Source: Pseudophaeomoniella oleicola
Lineage: Eukaryota; Ascomycota; Eurotiomycetes; Phaeomoniellales; Phaeomoniellaceae
Length of the DNA: 64,000 nt
Direction: 5' to 3'
Assembly: GCA_003868215.1 (NCBI GenBank)
Contig: QWDQ01000046.1
Location: forward strand, 1 to 64,000
Of this stretch, positions 25,465 through 36,877 are shown in pieces. The notes under the pieces were generated by a model. The model searched no databases. It was not told the DNA's origin and saw only the letters and a list, made by a program, of their open reading frames with translations. Each line of letters begins with the position of its first letter. Positions within the stretch are counted from its first letter, which is position 1. The translations under genes and the position numbers were made by a program.

Positions 25465-26571
25465 ATGGTCGCTGTCACATTCGTCAACGGCCTGATAACT
25501 GCTGGGCTCTCTCTGGTCACAGCTGTTCAAGCTGCCAGTGTCTGTCCTGTTGGGCCTCAAGCTGTGAATCACACCTCTGGTGGTTTCACGTATACGTACC
25601 CATGGCCTATTTACTACCAGCAGCTGGATTTCCAGCATCAGTCGTTATGTCAGGCCTACATGGATGTGCGGCCTGACAGTACCAGCAACAGGAGCTATAC
25701 CGGACCAGAGCGAACCGTCATGATGCTTCATGGCAAGAACTTCTGCAGTATCACTTGGGAGGCGACAGCACGCCAGTTACTCGCGCAGGGCTACCGTGTC
25801 GTGCTGACCGATCACATCGGCTTCTGTAAATCAGACAAGCCTGAGAATTACCAGTTCAGTGTACATCAACTCGCGCTGAACGTGCTCACGATCCTTGATC
25901 ATCTGAACCTCACCAGCTATGACCCCGACGTACCCGCCAACCCACCAGTCGCCAACTCTCCCGTATACATTATGGGCCACTCCCTCGGCGGCATGACCTC
26001 CAGCCGCTTCGCCATGATGTTCCCCACCGTCGTGTCCCGCCTGATCCTCGTCGACCCGATCGGCCTCGAAGACTGGAAAGCCAAAGGTGTCCCCTACCTC
26101 CCCATCGACGACATCTACCTCACCGAAGCGGCCTCCAATTACACCTCGATCAAGGGCTACGAACAATCCACCTACTACGCCGGGTCCTGGAACAACACCG
26201 TCGACGACGTCTGGGTCAACATGCTCCTCCAAGTCTACAACGGTCCCCTCGGACGCACTTACGCCTACAACCAAGCCCTCATCACCGACATGGTCATCGT
26301 CCAACCCATCGCCTACGAATTCCCCCTCCTCTCCAAAATCCCCCGCACCTTACTGATCGTCGGCGGTCGCGACAACACCGCCATCGGCAAACAATGGAGT
26401 CCCCCCGCCGTGCAGGCCATCTTGGGAAACTACTCTGTGCTCGGCAGACAGACGGCGGCCGCGATCGGAGGGAATTGTACGCTGGTCGAGTTTCCGGATC
26501 TGGGCCATGCGCCGTTCATTCAGGCGCCGCAGAGGTTCTATGATGCGCTGTTGGGGTGGTTGGCTTCTTAA
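25465..26571 (+). CDS. secreted alpha/beta hydrolase
   Basis: An intronless gene for a 368-residue alpha/beta-fold hydrolase. The N-terminus is a typical signal peptide (hydrophobic to about residue 23, then AASVCP), so it is probably secreted. The catalytic set is visible: oxyanion-hole LHGKNFC near 88, nucleophile Ser173 in GHSLGG, Asp303 in VGGRDNTA and His348 in DLGHAPF. Several N-x-S/T sites would be glycosylated. It resembles fungal and bacterial esterase/epoxide-hydrolase-like proteins; the substrate cannot be fixed. Codon use is odd: from about 25920 to 26410 nearly every third base is C, then the strand turns G-rich until the stop. This sharp switch also creates a long spurious open frame on the opposite strand. 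Confidence 0.92.
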   Translation: MVAVTFVNGLITAGLSLVTAVQAASVCPVGPQAVNHTSGGFTYTYPWPIYYQQLDFQHQSLCQAYMDVRPDSTSNRSYTGPERTVMMLHGKNFCSITWEATARQLLAQGYRVVLTDHIGFCKSDKPENYQFSVHQLALNVLTILDHLNLTSYDPDVPANPPVANSPVYIMGHSLGGMTSSRFAMMFPTVVSRLILVDPIGLEDWKAKGVPYLPIDDIYLTEAASNYTSIKGYEQSTYYAGSWNNTVDDVWVNMLLQVYNGPLGRTYAYNQALITDMVIVQPIAYEFPLLSKIPRTLLIVGGRDNTAIGKQWSPPAVQAILGNYSVLGRQTAAAIGGNCTLVEFPDLGHAPFIQAPQRFYDALLGWLAS

Positions 26572-28048
26572 GACAGACGTACCTCTAATCTTAAGGTACA
26601 TTACCTGTTCTTTGCTGCAGATCTGAAAAATGCATCTCACCTCCACCTCCGTGGTACGAGGTGGACTACAACTACAGACTTCTACATATAAACTATCGTT
26701 TTTACAATGCACATAATCCTACATACATATTACCTTTCTCGGCGAATGACTCAGTATATAGGGTCTTTTTATCAGATCAAACTTCGATAACTTTAATCAA
26801 GACTCTTTTCTTGATACCTTGGCTAACTACCTATGCAAGTGAGATGGACGTTGCTTTGTACTCCTTACAGTCAGTCATCAAAAAATGGCATGTATTAATT
26901 AGGATAGTCAAGCCAAAAAATCACCCTCGTACCTCCTCATCTCAAATTTCACAGTGCAATATATCAAGATAATATACCAAGTACAGACACCATTGCTACC
27001 TTCTCCAGTAAGCGAGGCGAGGCTCAGTAGGCGAGGCGGAAGCTCATGTTCCGTATATGAACGCTACTGTCTGTCGTGTAGATTAGGTACGGATTCAGTG
27101 TCCCCCTGTCCCACTGCAACAGTAATTAATTACTAACCAGAGCGGGAGTTAGGAGGGGGGAGGTTAGGATGTTGATACTGTAGTGTTATGTAATTATTAG
27201 TAGGAACCCAAGTTGACGTTGCAGTAAAAGACTTGTTTCTGTCGAGGTGTCGCAATCTAATAGTTGGTGGTGATGGTGGTGTTCCTACTCGACCTTATTA
27301 CGACATAGGTAGATGGGTTTCGCACGGCGGGAGTTACACAGGTTAGAAAACGTGCAACGAACGACGACGACTCGAAACCGCGGTTATCATCATGTCGGTG
27401 TTAGGTTCGACCAGATGTTGTTGCGTGCGTTGGATCAGTTCCGGTGAGTCGGTTCCTTTTCTTGCTTGCTGATATAATCAATGCCCAGGTCAGATCTCGG
27501 ACATAAGACCTACTACTAGATAAATAGATCCATTGAATCATCCAGTCCGTCTCTTTCATGTCAGAATATCGTGTGGAATCTCTTAAGTAGTTTACGAATC
27601 ATTCGACTCTGATTGAGCCGCAATGAACGATGACAAACATCCGTTTCCAAGTTGTAGAATATTTGGATTATAAATCGCGGCCAGTCGGGAGGCTACGCGC
27701 TCCGCTTTGCCGGTTGGACCGGACCTGTGCTGCCTGCCTGAGATGAGGGAGGTGAAGAAGGATCTATGGAATGGCATGGGGAGGCAGGAAAGGAGAGTCT
27801 GATTATAAATCGAGGGGTGGTTGGATGGAAGGATGGGAGGTAGACCGTGGCTATATAAAGAGGATGGGTGGGCGAAAGAGGAGAGAACGGGGGTCGTAGT
27901 GATAGAAGTGAGACAGTACGAGAACCTCGAGAACAGCAGGTGGCAGCTCACGACAAACCCAAGGCACAAGCAACCTGAGCACTATTGCGACCGTCAACGC
28001 CGGAAGCACCGTTCGAACAAATCCGCTTACAACATCACAATCAGAGTC
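26572..28048. other. intergenic with TATA box of the dehydrogenase gene
   Basis: No gene is supported. A TATA-like CTATATAAAG lies at 27851-27860, about 190 bases before the start of the short-chain dehydrogenase. The rest is AT-rich, with short GGCGAGGC words near 27010-27035. Confidence 0.6.
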
Positions 28049-29062
28049 ATGTCTAGTAAGACGATCGTTCTAATCACGGGTGCAAATGCCGGTATCGGCT
28101 TCGAGACTGTCAAAGCGCTGCTCCAGTCTTCCCGTCCTTACCATATCCTTGTTGGCTCCCGAAGTCTCGATAAGGGCAAAGCAGCTGTCGAAGCGGTCCA
28201 AAAGGAGTTTCCGAACACCACGAGCAGTCTAGAGGCGATAGCTGTAGAGCTTGGGAGTGATGAGAGTATTCAAAAGGCGTTTGAGCTGGTGAAGGAGCAC
28301 TATGGGCATCTTGATGTGCTTGTCAATAACGCCGGTGGGTAGCTCCTATTGTTCCTGCAGCCTGCTAGCGGTATCCGAGCCTCGACAGGTTTGTCTACTA
28401 TATGGCTCATGCCGGTCTGATCGTGGACCTCTACGGGCTGACAGATGCATGATATCTGTTCGAGTGGAAGCGCCCATGCACTGGCACATTGATCTTCTCT
28501 CATTTGCTGATCGCTTTCTGTGACAGGTGCCGGGTTTGATAGCGAAGTTGTCTCCGGGGCTCTTGGCATGCGCGAAGCTTGGAACAAAACGTACGACGTC
28601 AATGTCTCCGGCACTCAAGTATTGACCTATAGCTTCGCACCGCTCCTTATAGCGTCTTCATCGCCTCGTATCCTCTTCATTACATCCGGCACGTCCACCT
28701 TGGAGCGTGTCGCCGAGATCATCACTTCGGGCGGCGGTCGTCTCAACCAGAACATCCCCGCGGGGGGTGCATGGCCCAAACCCCCGGTACGGGAATTTCC
28801 CAGCTATCAATGCAGTAAAACGGCATTGAATATGCTGATGGTGAATTGGAGCCGGATTCTGAAGAACGACGGTGTGAAATGCTGGGCTATTGCACCTGGC
28901 TTGTTGGCCACCGGATGGGGAGGATATGGGGCGGAAGAAATGAAGACTTGGGGAGCAGGACATCCAAGTTTGGGCGGAGTCTTCATTACAAGTGTGATTG
29001 ATGGAGCCAGGGACGCGGACGTTGGAAAAGTTGTCGACAGTAATGGTATCCAGCCATGGTGA
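28049..29062 (+). CDS. short-chain dehydrogenase/reductase (SDR)
   Basis: A classical SDR of about 273 residues; exons 28049-28334 and 28527-29062 with a 192-base intron that interrupts NNAG. Seen are the nucleotide loop TGANAGIG (residues 10-17), NNAG near 93, the catalytic Ser in FITSGTS, and Tyr189-x3-Lys193 (YQCSK), so the active site is complete. The basic residues after strand 2 (GSRSLDKGK) suggest NADPH. Upstream in-frame ATGs exist, but MSSKTIVLITG is the usual SDR start and follows the TATA box at a sensible distance. It resembles fungal carbonyl reductase-like members. It ends 490 bases before the convergent C2H2/Zn2Cys6 regulator and might belong to the same metabolic block, but its promoter lacks the CCCATCGGAA word. 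Confidence 0.9.
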
Positions 29063-29549
29063 GACTGTATGAGACGTCTGTGCGATTAGTTGACAGATAT
29101 ACTCTGTGACCTGTATCTTACTTCCGTGGTTCGACTTCCAGGTTCCTAGTATCAAGCGTCGGATGTAAGAGATGATGCAGCGAGAACATTATAGCCAGAT
29201 TCCTTGTAATCATCTTCAGCACTTTTTCTTATTCACAGACCGCTCTGCAATTCCATCATCCGGAGACAGTGCTATTCCGACCTAAATTGACAGCCAGCCC
29301 ATCGTTACCGGTCGTCAGACTCCCATTGGAAAGCTCCCTACATCAAGTGAGTATACTGAGTCATCTCCACGAACGAGGGATCAAAATCACCAAGAATGGA
29401 CTAGACATCTGCATGAGACCCATTTCGATGTCAGAGCTACTCCGCCGGAGTGTACATGACTTAATTTGGGGTGACGGCCACTTTGAATGCTGATGCTGTA
29501 ATCTGATAGCTTGAAATGACTTGTGGAAAGGATGCCATCATGGGAATAT
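29063..29549. other. intergenic, convergent 3' flanks
   Basis: Between the 3' ends of the dehydrogenase and the regulator. Nothing recognisable. Confidence 0.6.
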
Positions 29550-32486
29550 TTATGGTACTGTGTGACGTCCTTCACTATCCTCGTGGGCGTAGTGTTCATT
29601 CAGGTTCTCTGAGTTGCCAAGGTGTGAAAGAAGTGCTGCTAGGCGGGTTCCGACGGTCTCAGGTGGTAATGACGCGCGGAACAGTCTCGTAAAATGTCGC
29701 ATAAGAATGGGCCGCTGGGAACAGCACAAAGGAATCTTCCTAAATGTCACGAGTCCGCCATTGGCGATCCACTCGTCCAATTTCGCGTTGGGAAGCGCCG
29801 AGTGCGTCAATTCAAACACGTCATCAGTTCCACTGCGACTTGGAGACGCCCTTGCCCAACTGTCGCTAGATACTGTGGTACTCGCAAAAGCCCAAAGTAG
29901 GACAGCCGACTGAAAGAGAGCAATGGCGGCGATGGGCTCACTGATGATATCCGAGCCGTCATTTCCATCTTCCGTCCTCTCCATCCAGAGGCGCCAAATC
30001 TCCGTCGCATGCCAGATGCTCAATCGGGCAGCTCTGGTGATTGCCCAAGCTTGGACTTTGAGTAGCTTATCCTTGTATCTCCCCGGAGCCAGTTGCATGC
30101 TCCCGGCCAAAGTCTGAATCAAGTCAATGTCGGTCTCTAAATGGATGATGTCCAGGTGCCACATGATGAGAGACGCACAGACTCGGATACTTCTTTTCAA
30201 TGGCGCCCGAGTTGCCGAAGCAGACCGCTCTCCACAGACAAGGGCAAAGTTCTCTCTCCATTGTTGCAGAATCTCCAAAACAGAAACAGTATCATCATGC
30301 GGTTTGGAGACCTCTGCCCGATGAGGATCGGTCGATGAGATCCGAGTCCTCGCTTCCCGCCTTCGCTTCAATGCAGCGCGCTTGACACACTGCCAGACAT
30401 GCCCTTGGATCAAGCATAGGCCGAGATGGTAGTCTTCTTCGACTAGAGGTGTGGCAGGAATTTTGCCCCTCATAATTTCATCAGTGAGCTCCGAAAGTTC
30501 CAGGCTATGGCGATGCTGCCAATCAATGTTCTTGAAGATCTTCCACCCCATCTCAGTTGCAGCATCCCACGTATTCTGTGTCGACGGAACTGTCATGTTG
30601 AGTTCCTCGAACGCTATCTTAGAAGGACGATTGAACGCAACGCTGATGTATGCATCGAGTTTGACCACGGCCAGGGCCAGTCTATTCCCATGGAGTGTAC
30701 CAGATCAGCCTACAGGGATCCAGTGCATCCGAGAGAAGGGTTGCATGCAAACCTTTTCTTTGACTCCCTCGTTACCCAGATCTCCGGGGTTTCCTCTGCG
30801 CACTCGGTCTGCACCCACTCATCGCTGAAAAATCCTAATCGTCTTGTCAAGGTAATCAATATCCCATGTGTAATGTCTGCCATCACGGCGTCCGTGCGTG
30901 ACTAGGTGATAGATCAGCTTGGACGCAACGCCTTTGGATTGCCTCTGCATGATGCTTACCGCTGCAAGGCACCCGAACACAATGTTGAGGAACAATGCCT
31001 GGTAGGTGCATAATGACCACTTCCTCAATTTGCATAAGTCAGTCTGTAAAGTGGTATCACTGTGTTAGCTCCCACACTGTATGTCTCCTTGAGTACCCAG
31101 GGAGGACTACCGGACACTTACCAGGCAACCGTATAGATGATTTTTAAGAGGGTCGTACAATTCATACGCGATTGATATCAAGTCTTTGCGTCCACTCATG
31201 AAGGCGCCGACCATCAATACCGTGAGAACAAGAATGGGAGGCTGTCTCGTCGGGTGGAAGGTCGCACGATGAAGGACTGGCCACGCAGGATGAAATTTGG
31301 TGAAATATAAATCAATAAGACGGTTCAAAACAGCCCCAGAGCGCCTCGGTTCATCCTGGGCTGATCCCAGGTCCCGAACCAGTGGAGAGAAAACCTCATG
31401 TGCGATCCTCCCCCACAACGACTCGGGCATCATCGTCGGGATTTTCTCAAAATTGCCTGACTGTATTTCCGAAATGATGTCCATCGTAGCGCTACTGGCT
31501 ATTGTGTTGATTGTGCTCGACGGTTGTTGAGATAGTCTATCGAGAGTTGTAGGCCAGGGGTTTTCAGGCGGACTGGCGAGTGAATCACAATTTTGAGATA
31601 GATTTGCCTCGGCTATAGACGAGGGAGAGGGGGGACCACCGTGCACTGGCGAGACTGGGCCGACTTGGGCCAGCGTTGTGGGATCACGAGCATAAGAAGA
31701 AGCACCTGCTGTATTGACATCGTAAAATTCAAGCCCAGGATCCACGAACGTCGAGAATGGAAGTTCTGGTAGGAAGTCTTGAGGCATGAGCCAATCCCAC
31801 CCGAGAAGGAACTGACCATCACGGCCGTGGGAAGATGGTTCGGTTATATCAGGGATGTCGTCTTCACTGAACTCCAAATGAGTGTCGGTGTGCAGAGGGG
31901 TGGCATTATGTGAGGCTGAGACAGGATTTGCCAATGTCGCCATGTCGGCATACGTAAAGGTCGAGGACCTGACATTTTGGGCTCCACTGAGGGCTGCCGG
32001 AAAAGGTGCAGTGTTAAAGTCGGCAGCAACGGGAGATCTTGACTGGTCCAGGGGTTGGAAGGGCCAGCTTCTCTCACTGTGATCAGGCGTGGTGCCAGCT
32101 GCTGGTTTCTGTCCTGGAATTGGTCGTTGCCGAGTGCACTCTAGGTTTAATGCGAGACAAGATTTACAAGGGACGCCTCCATCGCACTTGCTCTTACGCA
32201 CAAAGCATCGATCACAAGCACGGCCTGCTCGGCAACGTGGTTCCTGATGTTTCTCTAGATGTTGTTTGAGTACATCTCTGTTTGATTTTAAAACGAAGCT
32301 GTTAGTGATCGAGAGCAGTTCTCAGGGTGCGACGTCTTACCTGCGTGTAAATGTGCTGTGACAGTCGGGGCATGAGTATGGCCGTACCGTAGTGTGACTG
32401 CGTTCATGGCGTTTCAAATGGTCTCGGCGATGGTAGATTCGGTTGCAGCTGCTACAGGCGTACGTCCCCTTTCCAGCATCAGGCAT
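29550..32486 (-). CDS. transcription factor with two C2H2 fingers and a Zn2Cys6 cluster
   Basis: A nuclear regulator of about 888 residues. Exons: 32486-32341, 32277-31122, 31043-30960, 30901-30753 and 30681-29550. Two tandem C2H2 fingers (Cys11/14-His27/31 and Cys39/42-His55/59) are followed directly by a binuclear cluster (Cys70/73/80/86/89/96; ACDRCFVRKSKCDGG, CKSCLALNLEC). Then come a Pro/Ser-rich linker and the fungal-specific middle homology domain (RLIDLYFTKFHPAWPVLHR; later RLALAVVKLDAYISVAFNRP). The fourth intron has an unusual GTTTGC donor, but removal rebuilds the family block and avoids stops. The gene stands head to head with the alcohol dehydrogenase across 1.35 kb, which holds one copy of CCCCATCGGAA, so it may control itself and that gene. 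I infer it is the pathway regulator for the alcohol dehydrogenase, UbiX, UbiD and aldehyde dehydrogenase block. Confidence 0.92.
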
Positions 32487-33840
32487 GACATCAGTGACAT
32501 CAGAAGAGCGATGAACCCAATTGCCCGGAAGCCCCGGTTTCGATGCTCATGGATGTAATCTGGGGGCCTGAGACTCCACGGTGGTCAGAAAGAGAAGTTC
32601 TCGAAGGAGCGTCAACGCATACCGTAGATGACAATTGCCTATGTAATATAGCTAGTACATCTTCTATCCCTTTTCCACTGTAGGTGGAGAGATAGATATG
32701 TAAGTATAGATACAGATATGTAGATGTAGATGTAGATGTAAAGACATCGAGATGTAGTCATTGTCATGGGATACAATGGCATTCCTTGATCGTGCGGAGA
32801 AGACGAGGAGATGTGGGGAAGTCAGAAGTCAACAAAGAATTTAGCAAGTATTACAGTAGGCACATAGTAATTAGTTACTCTAGACACTGCAAGAATACAC
32901 TAATCACCTTGGTACTAGATACCTACCTGTCTGAGGTAGATCATCGAGAAGCATTTGACCAGAGGAGTGTCTGAATGATACCCCTTTCTGCACTTCGAGT
33001 ACAATCAGCAATACTTCTCCGTGGGCGTGTCAATCTCAATCTGTCGACAGTGAGAGAAGATACTCGATCCCTGTCGAGCATCAAGGTACTACGTAGTATA
33101 CCCCTTTCAGATAAACTTCGATTTATGGAGCGAAAGCGAGATTACTCTGTACCTGGTCGCCGATCCTAAAGTGGAGAGAAAGAGAAAGATCCGACCGCTT
33201 CCGCAACACCGCTCTGTCAGGTATCACGTAGGGAGCACTCACAGGTGAACCACAATACAAAGAAATCAAAACAGGCCTGTGTTGGGGCTCGGCGTTCAGG
33301 CGCAGCACTTTCCGAAGTGGATTTGAGAGAAGAATTGTGCTTACAAAAGGTGCATCGGGGCAGTGATGCTGCTGCTGCTACTACTACTACTACCACGTAG
33401 TACGGTATGTAGTAATGTCTCCGTGGGGCTTCCCCATGATCTACCGGAAGCAAGATTTGCCCCCATCGGAATCTAGCCACATGCAGGTCGCCCAAGGGGG
33501 AGAGACATATACAACATACCTATCTTCCCCGTGACTGCCGACCCCAAGCCCGTGCTCGCATACCAATGCATTCTAGTCGGATCTTGAACTCCCTGATCAA
33601 ATTGGTAATCACACTATAGTTTGGACTAAAGTTGCCGACCAAGTTGACGGGACACAAGGGAAAATGGCGAAGGAGATATATATTCTCATAAGCGCGGAGA
33701 ACTGTCGATATGGCTTCACGATGAACTCCTCGTACAATTACTAGAATTCCCTGACCTATGATAATCTAAACTTGTCTCACTGGTCTTGATTTGAGATTGT
33801 CGTTGCGCTTCTTCCTGACAGTCGTCTACTGGGTTCGATC
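32487..33840. promoter_or_regulatory. divergent promoter of regulator and alcohol dehydrogenase
   Basis: A 1.35-kb gap with no gene. It holds short GATGTA repeats (about 32714-32738), a TACTACGTAGTA-type palindrome near 33087, a CTACTACTAC run near 33378, one CCCCATCGGAA (separate entry) and a TATATAT stretch near 33676, about 165 bases before the dehydrogenase start. Confidence 0.6.
33461..33471 (+). promoter_or_regulatory. CCCCATCGGAA word, candidate operator
   Basis: CCCCATCGGAA lies 370 bases before the alcohol dehydrogenase and about 975 before the divergent regulator. Together with its 5' flank it matches the copy at 36497 over 13 bases (GCCCCCATCGGAA). It belongs to a set of five words found only near this gene block by eye. 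Confidence 0.55.
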
Positions 33841-35151
33841 ATGTCGGTCGGCCGCTCTGGGAGCACCAGCGCTCAAAAACTACTTTGGCAGTATAGTCGG
33901 CCACTCCTCTCCGGGAAGTCATCACTCGCATCGCAACGGTGCCAGCCACGGACTTTCCGGGCTTATCTGGGCACGTTACCCACGACGCAGAGAGCTGCAG
34001 TCCTCACGTCGGTGAGTAGGTCTTTTACGCCCACGCTGCTGGGATGTTATCTGACCTCTAGCTTCAGCCAGGTCCCAATTTCAAGTTCTCCGTGCGTGAT
34101 GTCCCCGTCCCCGAGCCCAGCCCGTCAGAAGTGCTGGTAAGGCTCTCTGTCTCCGGAGTCTGCGAGAGTGATCTTTCTCTAGCATCGGGTATTTTCGGTA
34201 CGACCCGTGATATCTTGGGCCATGAGGGTATCGGTCGCATCGTCAAGCTGGGAGCTGATGTCAAGCCCAGCCGTGTTCTCCGCATCGGCCAGCGAGTCGG
34301 TGTCGGCTGGCAGCGCGATATGTGTGGGCATTGTGAGATGTGCCGTCATGATGGTGGTGAGACACGTTGCCTCGAACAAATCACATCCGGGCGGAAAGTA
34401 GATGGGACTTTTGCCGAGTTCACCATCGTTCCCCAGTCCTACGTCACTCCACTTCCGGAAGGCGTCCCTGACGATGAGCTCGCCCCGATCCTTTGCGCAG
34501 GAGTCACGGCGTACAAAGCTATCAAGATAAGCCAGGCATCACCAGGAGCTTGGGTGGCAATCGTGGGCACAGGCGGAGTGGGTGCATTCGGTGTTCAGTA
34601 CGCTCGCGCTATGGGCTTTCGTGTTCTCGCCATCGACCAGGGTGCCGAAATACGCCAATATTGCATGGATTTGGGTGCAGATGCATTCATCGACTTCACC
34701 CAGGAAGCAGATATGTCTCAAGCTGGTCAGCGTGCGACTGGGACGCTTGGTGTGAGTGTGGCTATAGTCACGTCAGGGGCTATGGGTGCTTATCAAACCG
34801 GTATGAGCATCCTTGGAGGATTCGGAAAATTGGTCTGCGTTGGCGTGCCTCCTCCAAGCGCAGAGCTACCCATTTCGCCCACCAACTTCGTTGCACTTGG
34901 CCATGAGATAGTCGGGTCTTCGGTGGGAACCCGTAGTGACATCGCTGAGGCGGTGGATTTTGTGCAACGTGGACTCGTGAGATCCAGAATATTACCCGCG
35001 ACTCTCCATGATCTCAATGAGGTGGTACAGAACATGCACAGCCAGCAGGTAAGTCTTCGCCCCGAGCCGTTATCCCGTGAGACGGAAGCTAACATCCTCT
35101 TAGAGGACGGGCAAATACGTACTTCGCATAGCTGAGGACGACCTTCCTTAG
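33841..35151 (+). CDS. zinc-containing alcohol dehydrogenase, probably mitochondrial
   Basis: A medium-chain alcohol dehydrogenase of about 401 residues; exons 33841-34011, 34062-35048 and 35104-35151. The tiny last exon encodes RTGKYVLRIAEDDLP, the normal end of the family. Ligands of the catalytic zinc are visible at Cys91 and His111-Glu112 (GHEGIGRI), and the structural zinc loop is CGHCEMC with a last Cys at 160, one residue further than usual. The NAD site is GTGGVGAFGVQYARAMG. The first 57 residues are rich in Ser, Arg and Leu with no acidic residue, so mitochondrial import is likely. It resembles fungal Adh1-class enzymes but is divergent. Its divergent promoter with the regulator and its position before UbiX/UbiD suggest it oxidises the alcohol form of the pathway substrate, or reduces the aldehyde. 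Confidence 0.93.
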
Positions 35152-35569
35152 TGCGGCTTAGACATCCAGGCCGGCAGCGAATCCCTTGGTTCCTCACTTG
35201 ACTTCCCATCCAGATACGCTTCTGATAGGGGATATGCCAGGTGTAGATCCTACTCGTCGCTAACCCTTTTATAACATGTTTAATTCTGTATAAAATCATC
35301 AATCCCCTGGAAATATGATTAGTCGTACTCCTGGGCAGGGACGAATCGATCGTAATCCGCCCTTGTTGACACGCACGAGCGGGAGTTTAGCTATATTCGA
35401 TCGATCTTTCAACTATTCTTGAAGCAGGAATTCGCAATTTCCTTTCAGCACTTAGGAGGATGCATAATAACTATATGATATACAGAGTCTATAAATTGCA
35501 GAAATGCTTGTCTATTCTTTGCTTGTCTATTCTTCCGACAAGCTTCCGACAAGATAGGTAGAAGTTTGT
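35152..35569. other. intergenic with short repeats, convergent 3' flanks
   Basis: Between the convergent ends of the dehydrogenase and UbiX genes. A 14-base word GCTTGTCTATTCTT occurs twice (35506-35519, 35521-35534), followed by two CCGACAAG words. CTTGTC and GACAAG can pair into a small hairpin, perhaps part of a 3' end. Confidence 0.6.
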
Positions 35570-36175
35570 TCATCTTGACGGTCCATTCCACCGCTCGAAA
35601 CTCTTCGTATCAAGACCGAAAAGATCCAGAATTCGGCCAACCGAGTGGTCAACTACGTCATTGAGAGAGCTTGGGTTGGTGTAGAAAGCTGGCACTGGTG
35701 GGAAGATGATGGCTCCGCTGTCTGTGACTGCTAGCATGTTTCTCAGATGGATTGCGCTCAAGGGTGTCTCCCGGACTACCATGACCAACCGTCGACGCTC
35801 CTTCAGTGTCACGTCTGCCGCACGACTAATGAGGTCGTCGCAGTAGCCTGTACTGACGGCGGACAATGTCTTTACACTGCATGGCACGATGATCATGCCA
35901 TCGACGCTAAATGACCCGCTGGATATCGCTGCTGCAAGATCGTTCTTGGAATAGACATGATCCGCCAACGCGCGGACATTGGACGATGAGTAGTCGGTTT
36001 CCTGCTTGAGGGTTGCTTCGGCCCAGTTGCTGATGATGAGGTGCGTCTCGACATTCAGCTGTCGAAGAGCTATTAGTATCTTGATTCCGATAATAGCCCC
36101 GGTTGCGCCAGTCATGGCAACTATAATTCTTTTGCGCGTGTTGAGTTGTGTAGAGCCATTGAAGTGAGAATTCAT
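35570..36175 (-). CDS. pad1: UbiX/Pad1-type flavin prenyltransferase
   Basis: An intronless gene for a 201-residue member of the UbiX/Pad1 family. These enzymes join dimethylallyl phosphate to FMN to make prenylated FMN, the cofactor of UbiD-type decarboxylases. Family marks are RIIVAMTGATGAIIG at the start, WAEATLKQE, the block DGMIIVPCSVKTLSAVSTGY, RRRLVMVVRETPLSAIHLRNM and IIFPPVPAFYTNP. It lacks the arginine-rich leader seen in mitochondrial yeast Pad1 (here MNSHFNGSTQLNTRKR), so a cytosolic site is likely. It is transcribed away from the UbiD gene from a shared 702-base region, the usual partner arrangement in fungi. I infer co-expression with that gene. The sequence looks complete. Confidence 0.96.
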   Translation of the reverse strand: MNSHFNGSTQLNTRKRIIVAMTGATGAIIGIKILIALRQLNVETHLIISNWAEATLKQETDYSSSNVRALADHVYSKNDLAAAISSGSFSVDGMIIVPCSVKTLSAVSTGYCDDLISRAADVTLKERRRLVMVVRETPLSAIHLRNMLAVTDSGAIIFPPVPAFYTNPSSLNDVVDHSVGRILDLFGLDTKSFERWNGPSR

Positions 36176-36497
36176 TGCGCTCAGCGGAGAACGCGTCCTC
36201 GCATAGAAAGATGGCCTAGGGCGGTAACCTCTGGCTCTAGACCTTGATTGACAGCTAGACGCGCTCGAAAGATGTCCTCAATGGTGAGATACAAGTTGTT
36301 ACGTCCTGAGGCGAATGTCAGAGATGGCCAGCGATGACAACAACATGGAGTATCTATGGAAGGCGACGCACCGCTTTTAAGGCCTTCGAAAAGACCGAAT
36401 GATCAAATGATCAGATACGAAAAATCCAGCAATACAATGGCTCCCGGCAGGCTCGGCGTGTTGACATGAAGTGCGCACTCGTAAGAACCTGGTCGCC

Positions 36498-36519
36498 CCC
36501 ATCGGAACGCCCATCGGAA
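36498..36519 (+). promoter_or_regulatory. paired CCCATCGGAA words
   Basis: Two exact copies of CCCATCGGAA in the same direction with starts 12 bases apart, close to one helical turn, as often seen for cooperating zinc-cluster or zinc-finger proteins. Function is inferred from position only. Confidence 0.55.
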
Positions 36520-36700
36520 CAGCTGATGTTACATGTAGGCAAAGACTGCTCCAGCATCTAACATTTATGGAGATCTCACACATTTCGCTTTGTATTACAC
36601 GGTGTTATACCAGAAGCATACGTGAAGACAGACGTGACCACTCCAGCATCGTCGTCACAGGGTCTCGGTGATCATGCCACTGGACAGCAACGCAAGCGGA

Positions 36701-36710
36701 TTCCGATGGG
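36701..36710 (-). promoter_or_regulatory. inverted CCCATCGGAA word
   Basis: TTCCGATGGG, the exact complement of the paired words, lies about 170 bases before the UbiD start and 40 bases before its TATA-like box. Confidence 0.5.
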
Positions 36711-36877
36711 TACGATGCGCCTCCTAACCCCTCTAGAGCGTCATCGAAAGCTATATAGGCCTTGCATCACCTTTCGTATCAACATGTTGCTCATTTTCAT
36801 TGACCAAAACAACGCTTTGTCTGATTCTGTCCACAATCTACTTGTCGAATCTGATATCCAACCAAATTTTGCCCAAC

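Larger units (their letters stand above)
36176..36877. promoter_or_regulatory. bidirectional promoter of UbiX and UbiD genes
   Basis: A 702-base divergent promoter. CCCATCGGAA stands at 36498-36507 and again at 36510-36519 as direct repeats 12 bases apart, and the complement TTCCGATGGG at 36701-36710. A TATA-like CTATATAGG lies at 36751, about 125 bases before the UbiD start; CTTTTAAGG near 36374 may serve UbiX. I read the repeated word as a likely binding site for the neighbouring regulator. Confidence 0.65.

Noticed and set aside
25831-26304. 157-residue minus-strand frame opposite the hydrolase
   Set aside because: It arises from the C-rich third positions of the real gene; the sense strand has the full catalytic set.
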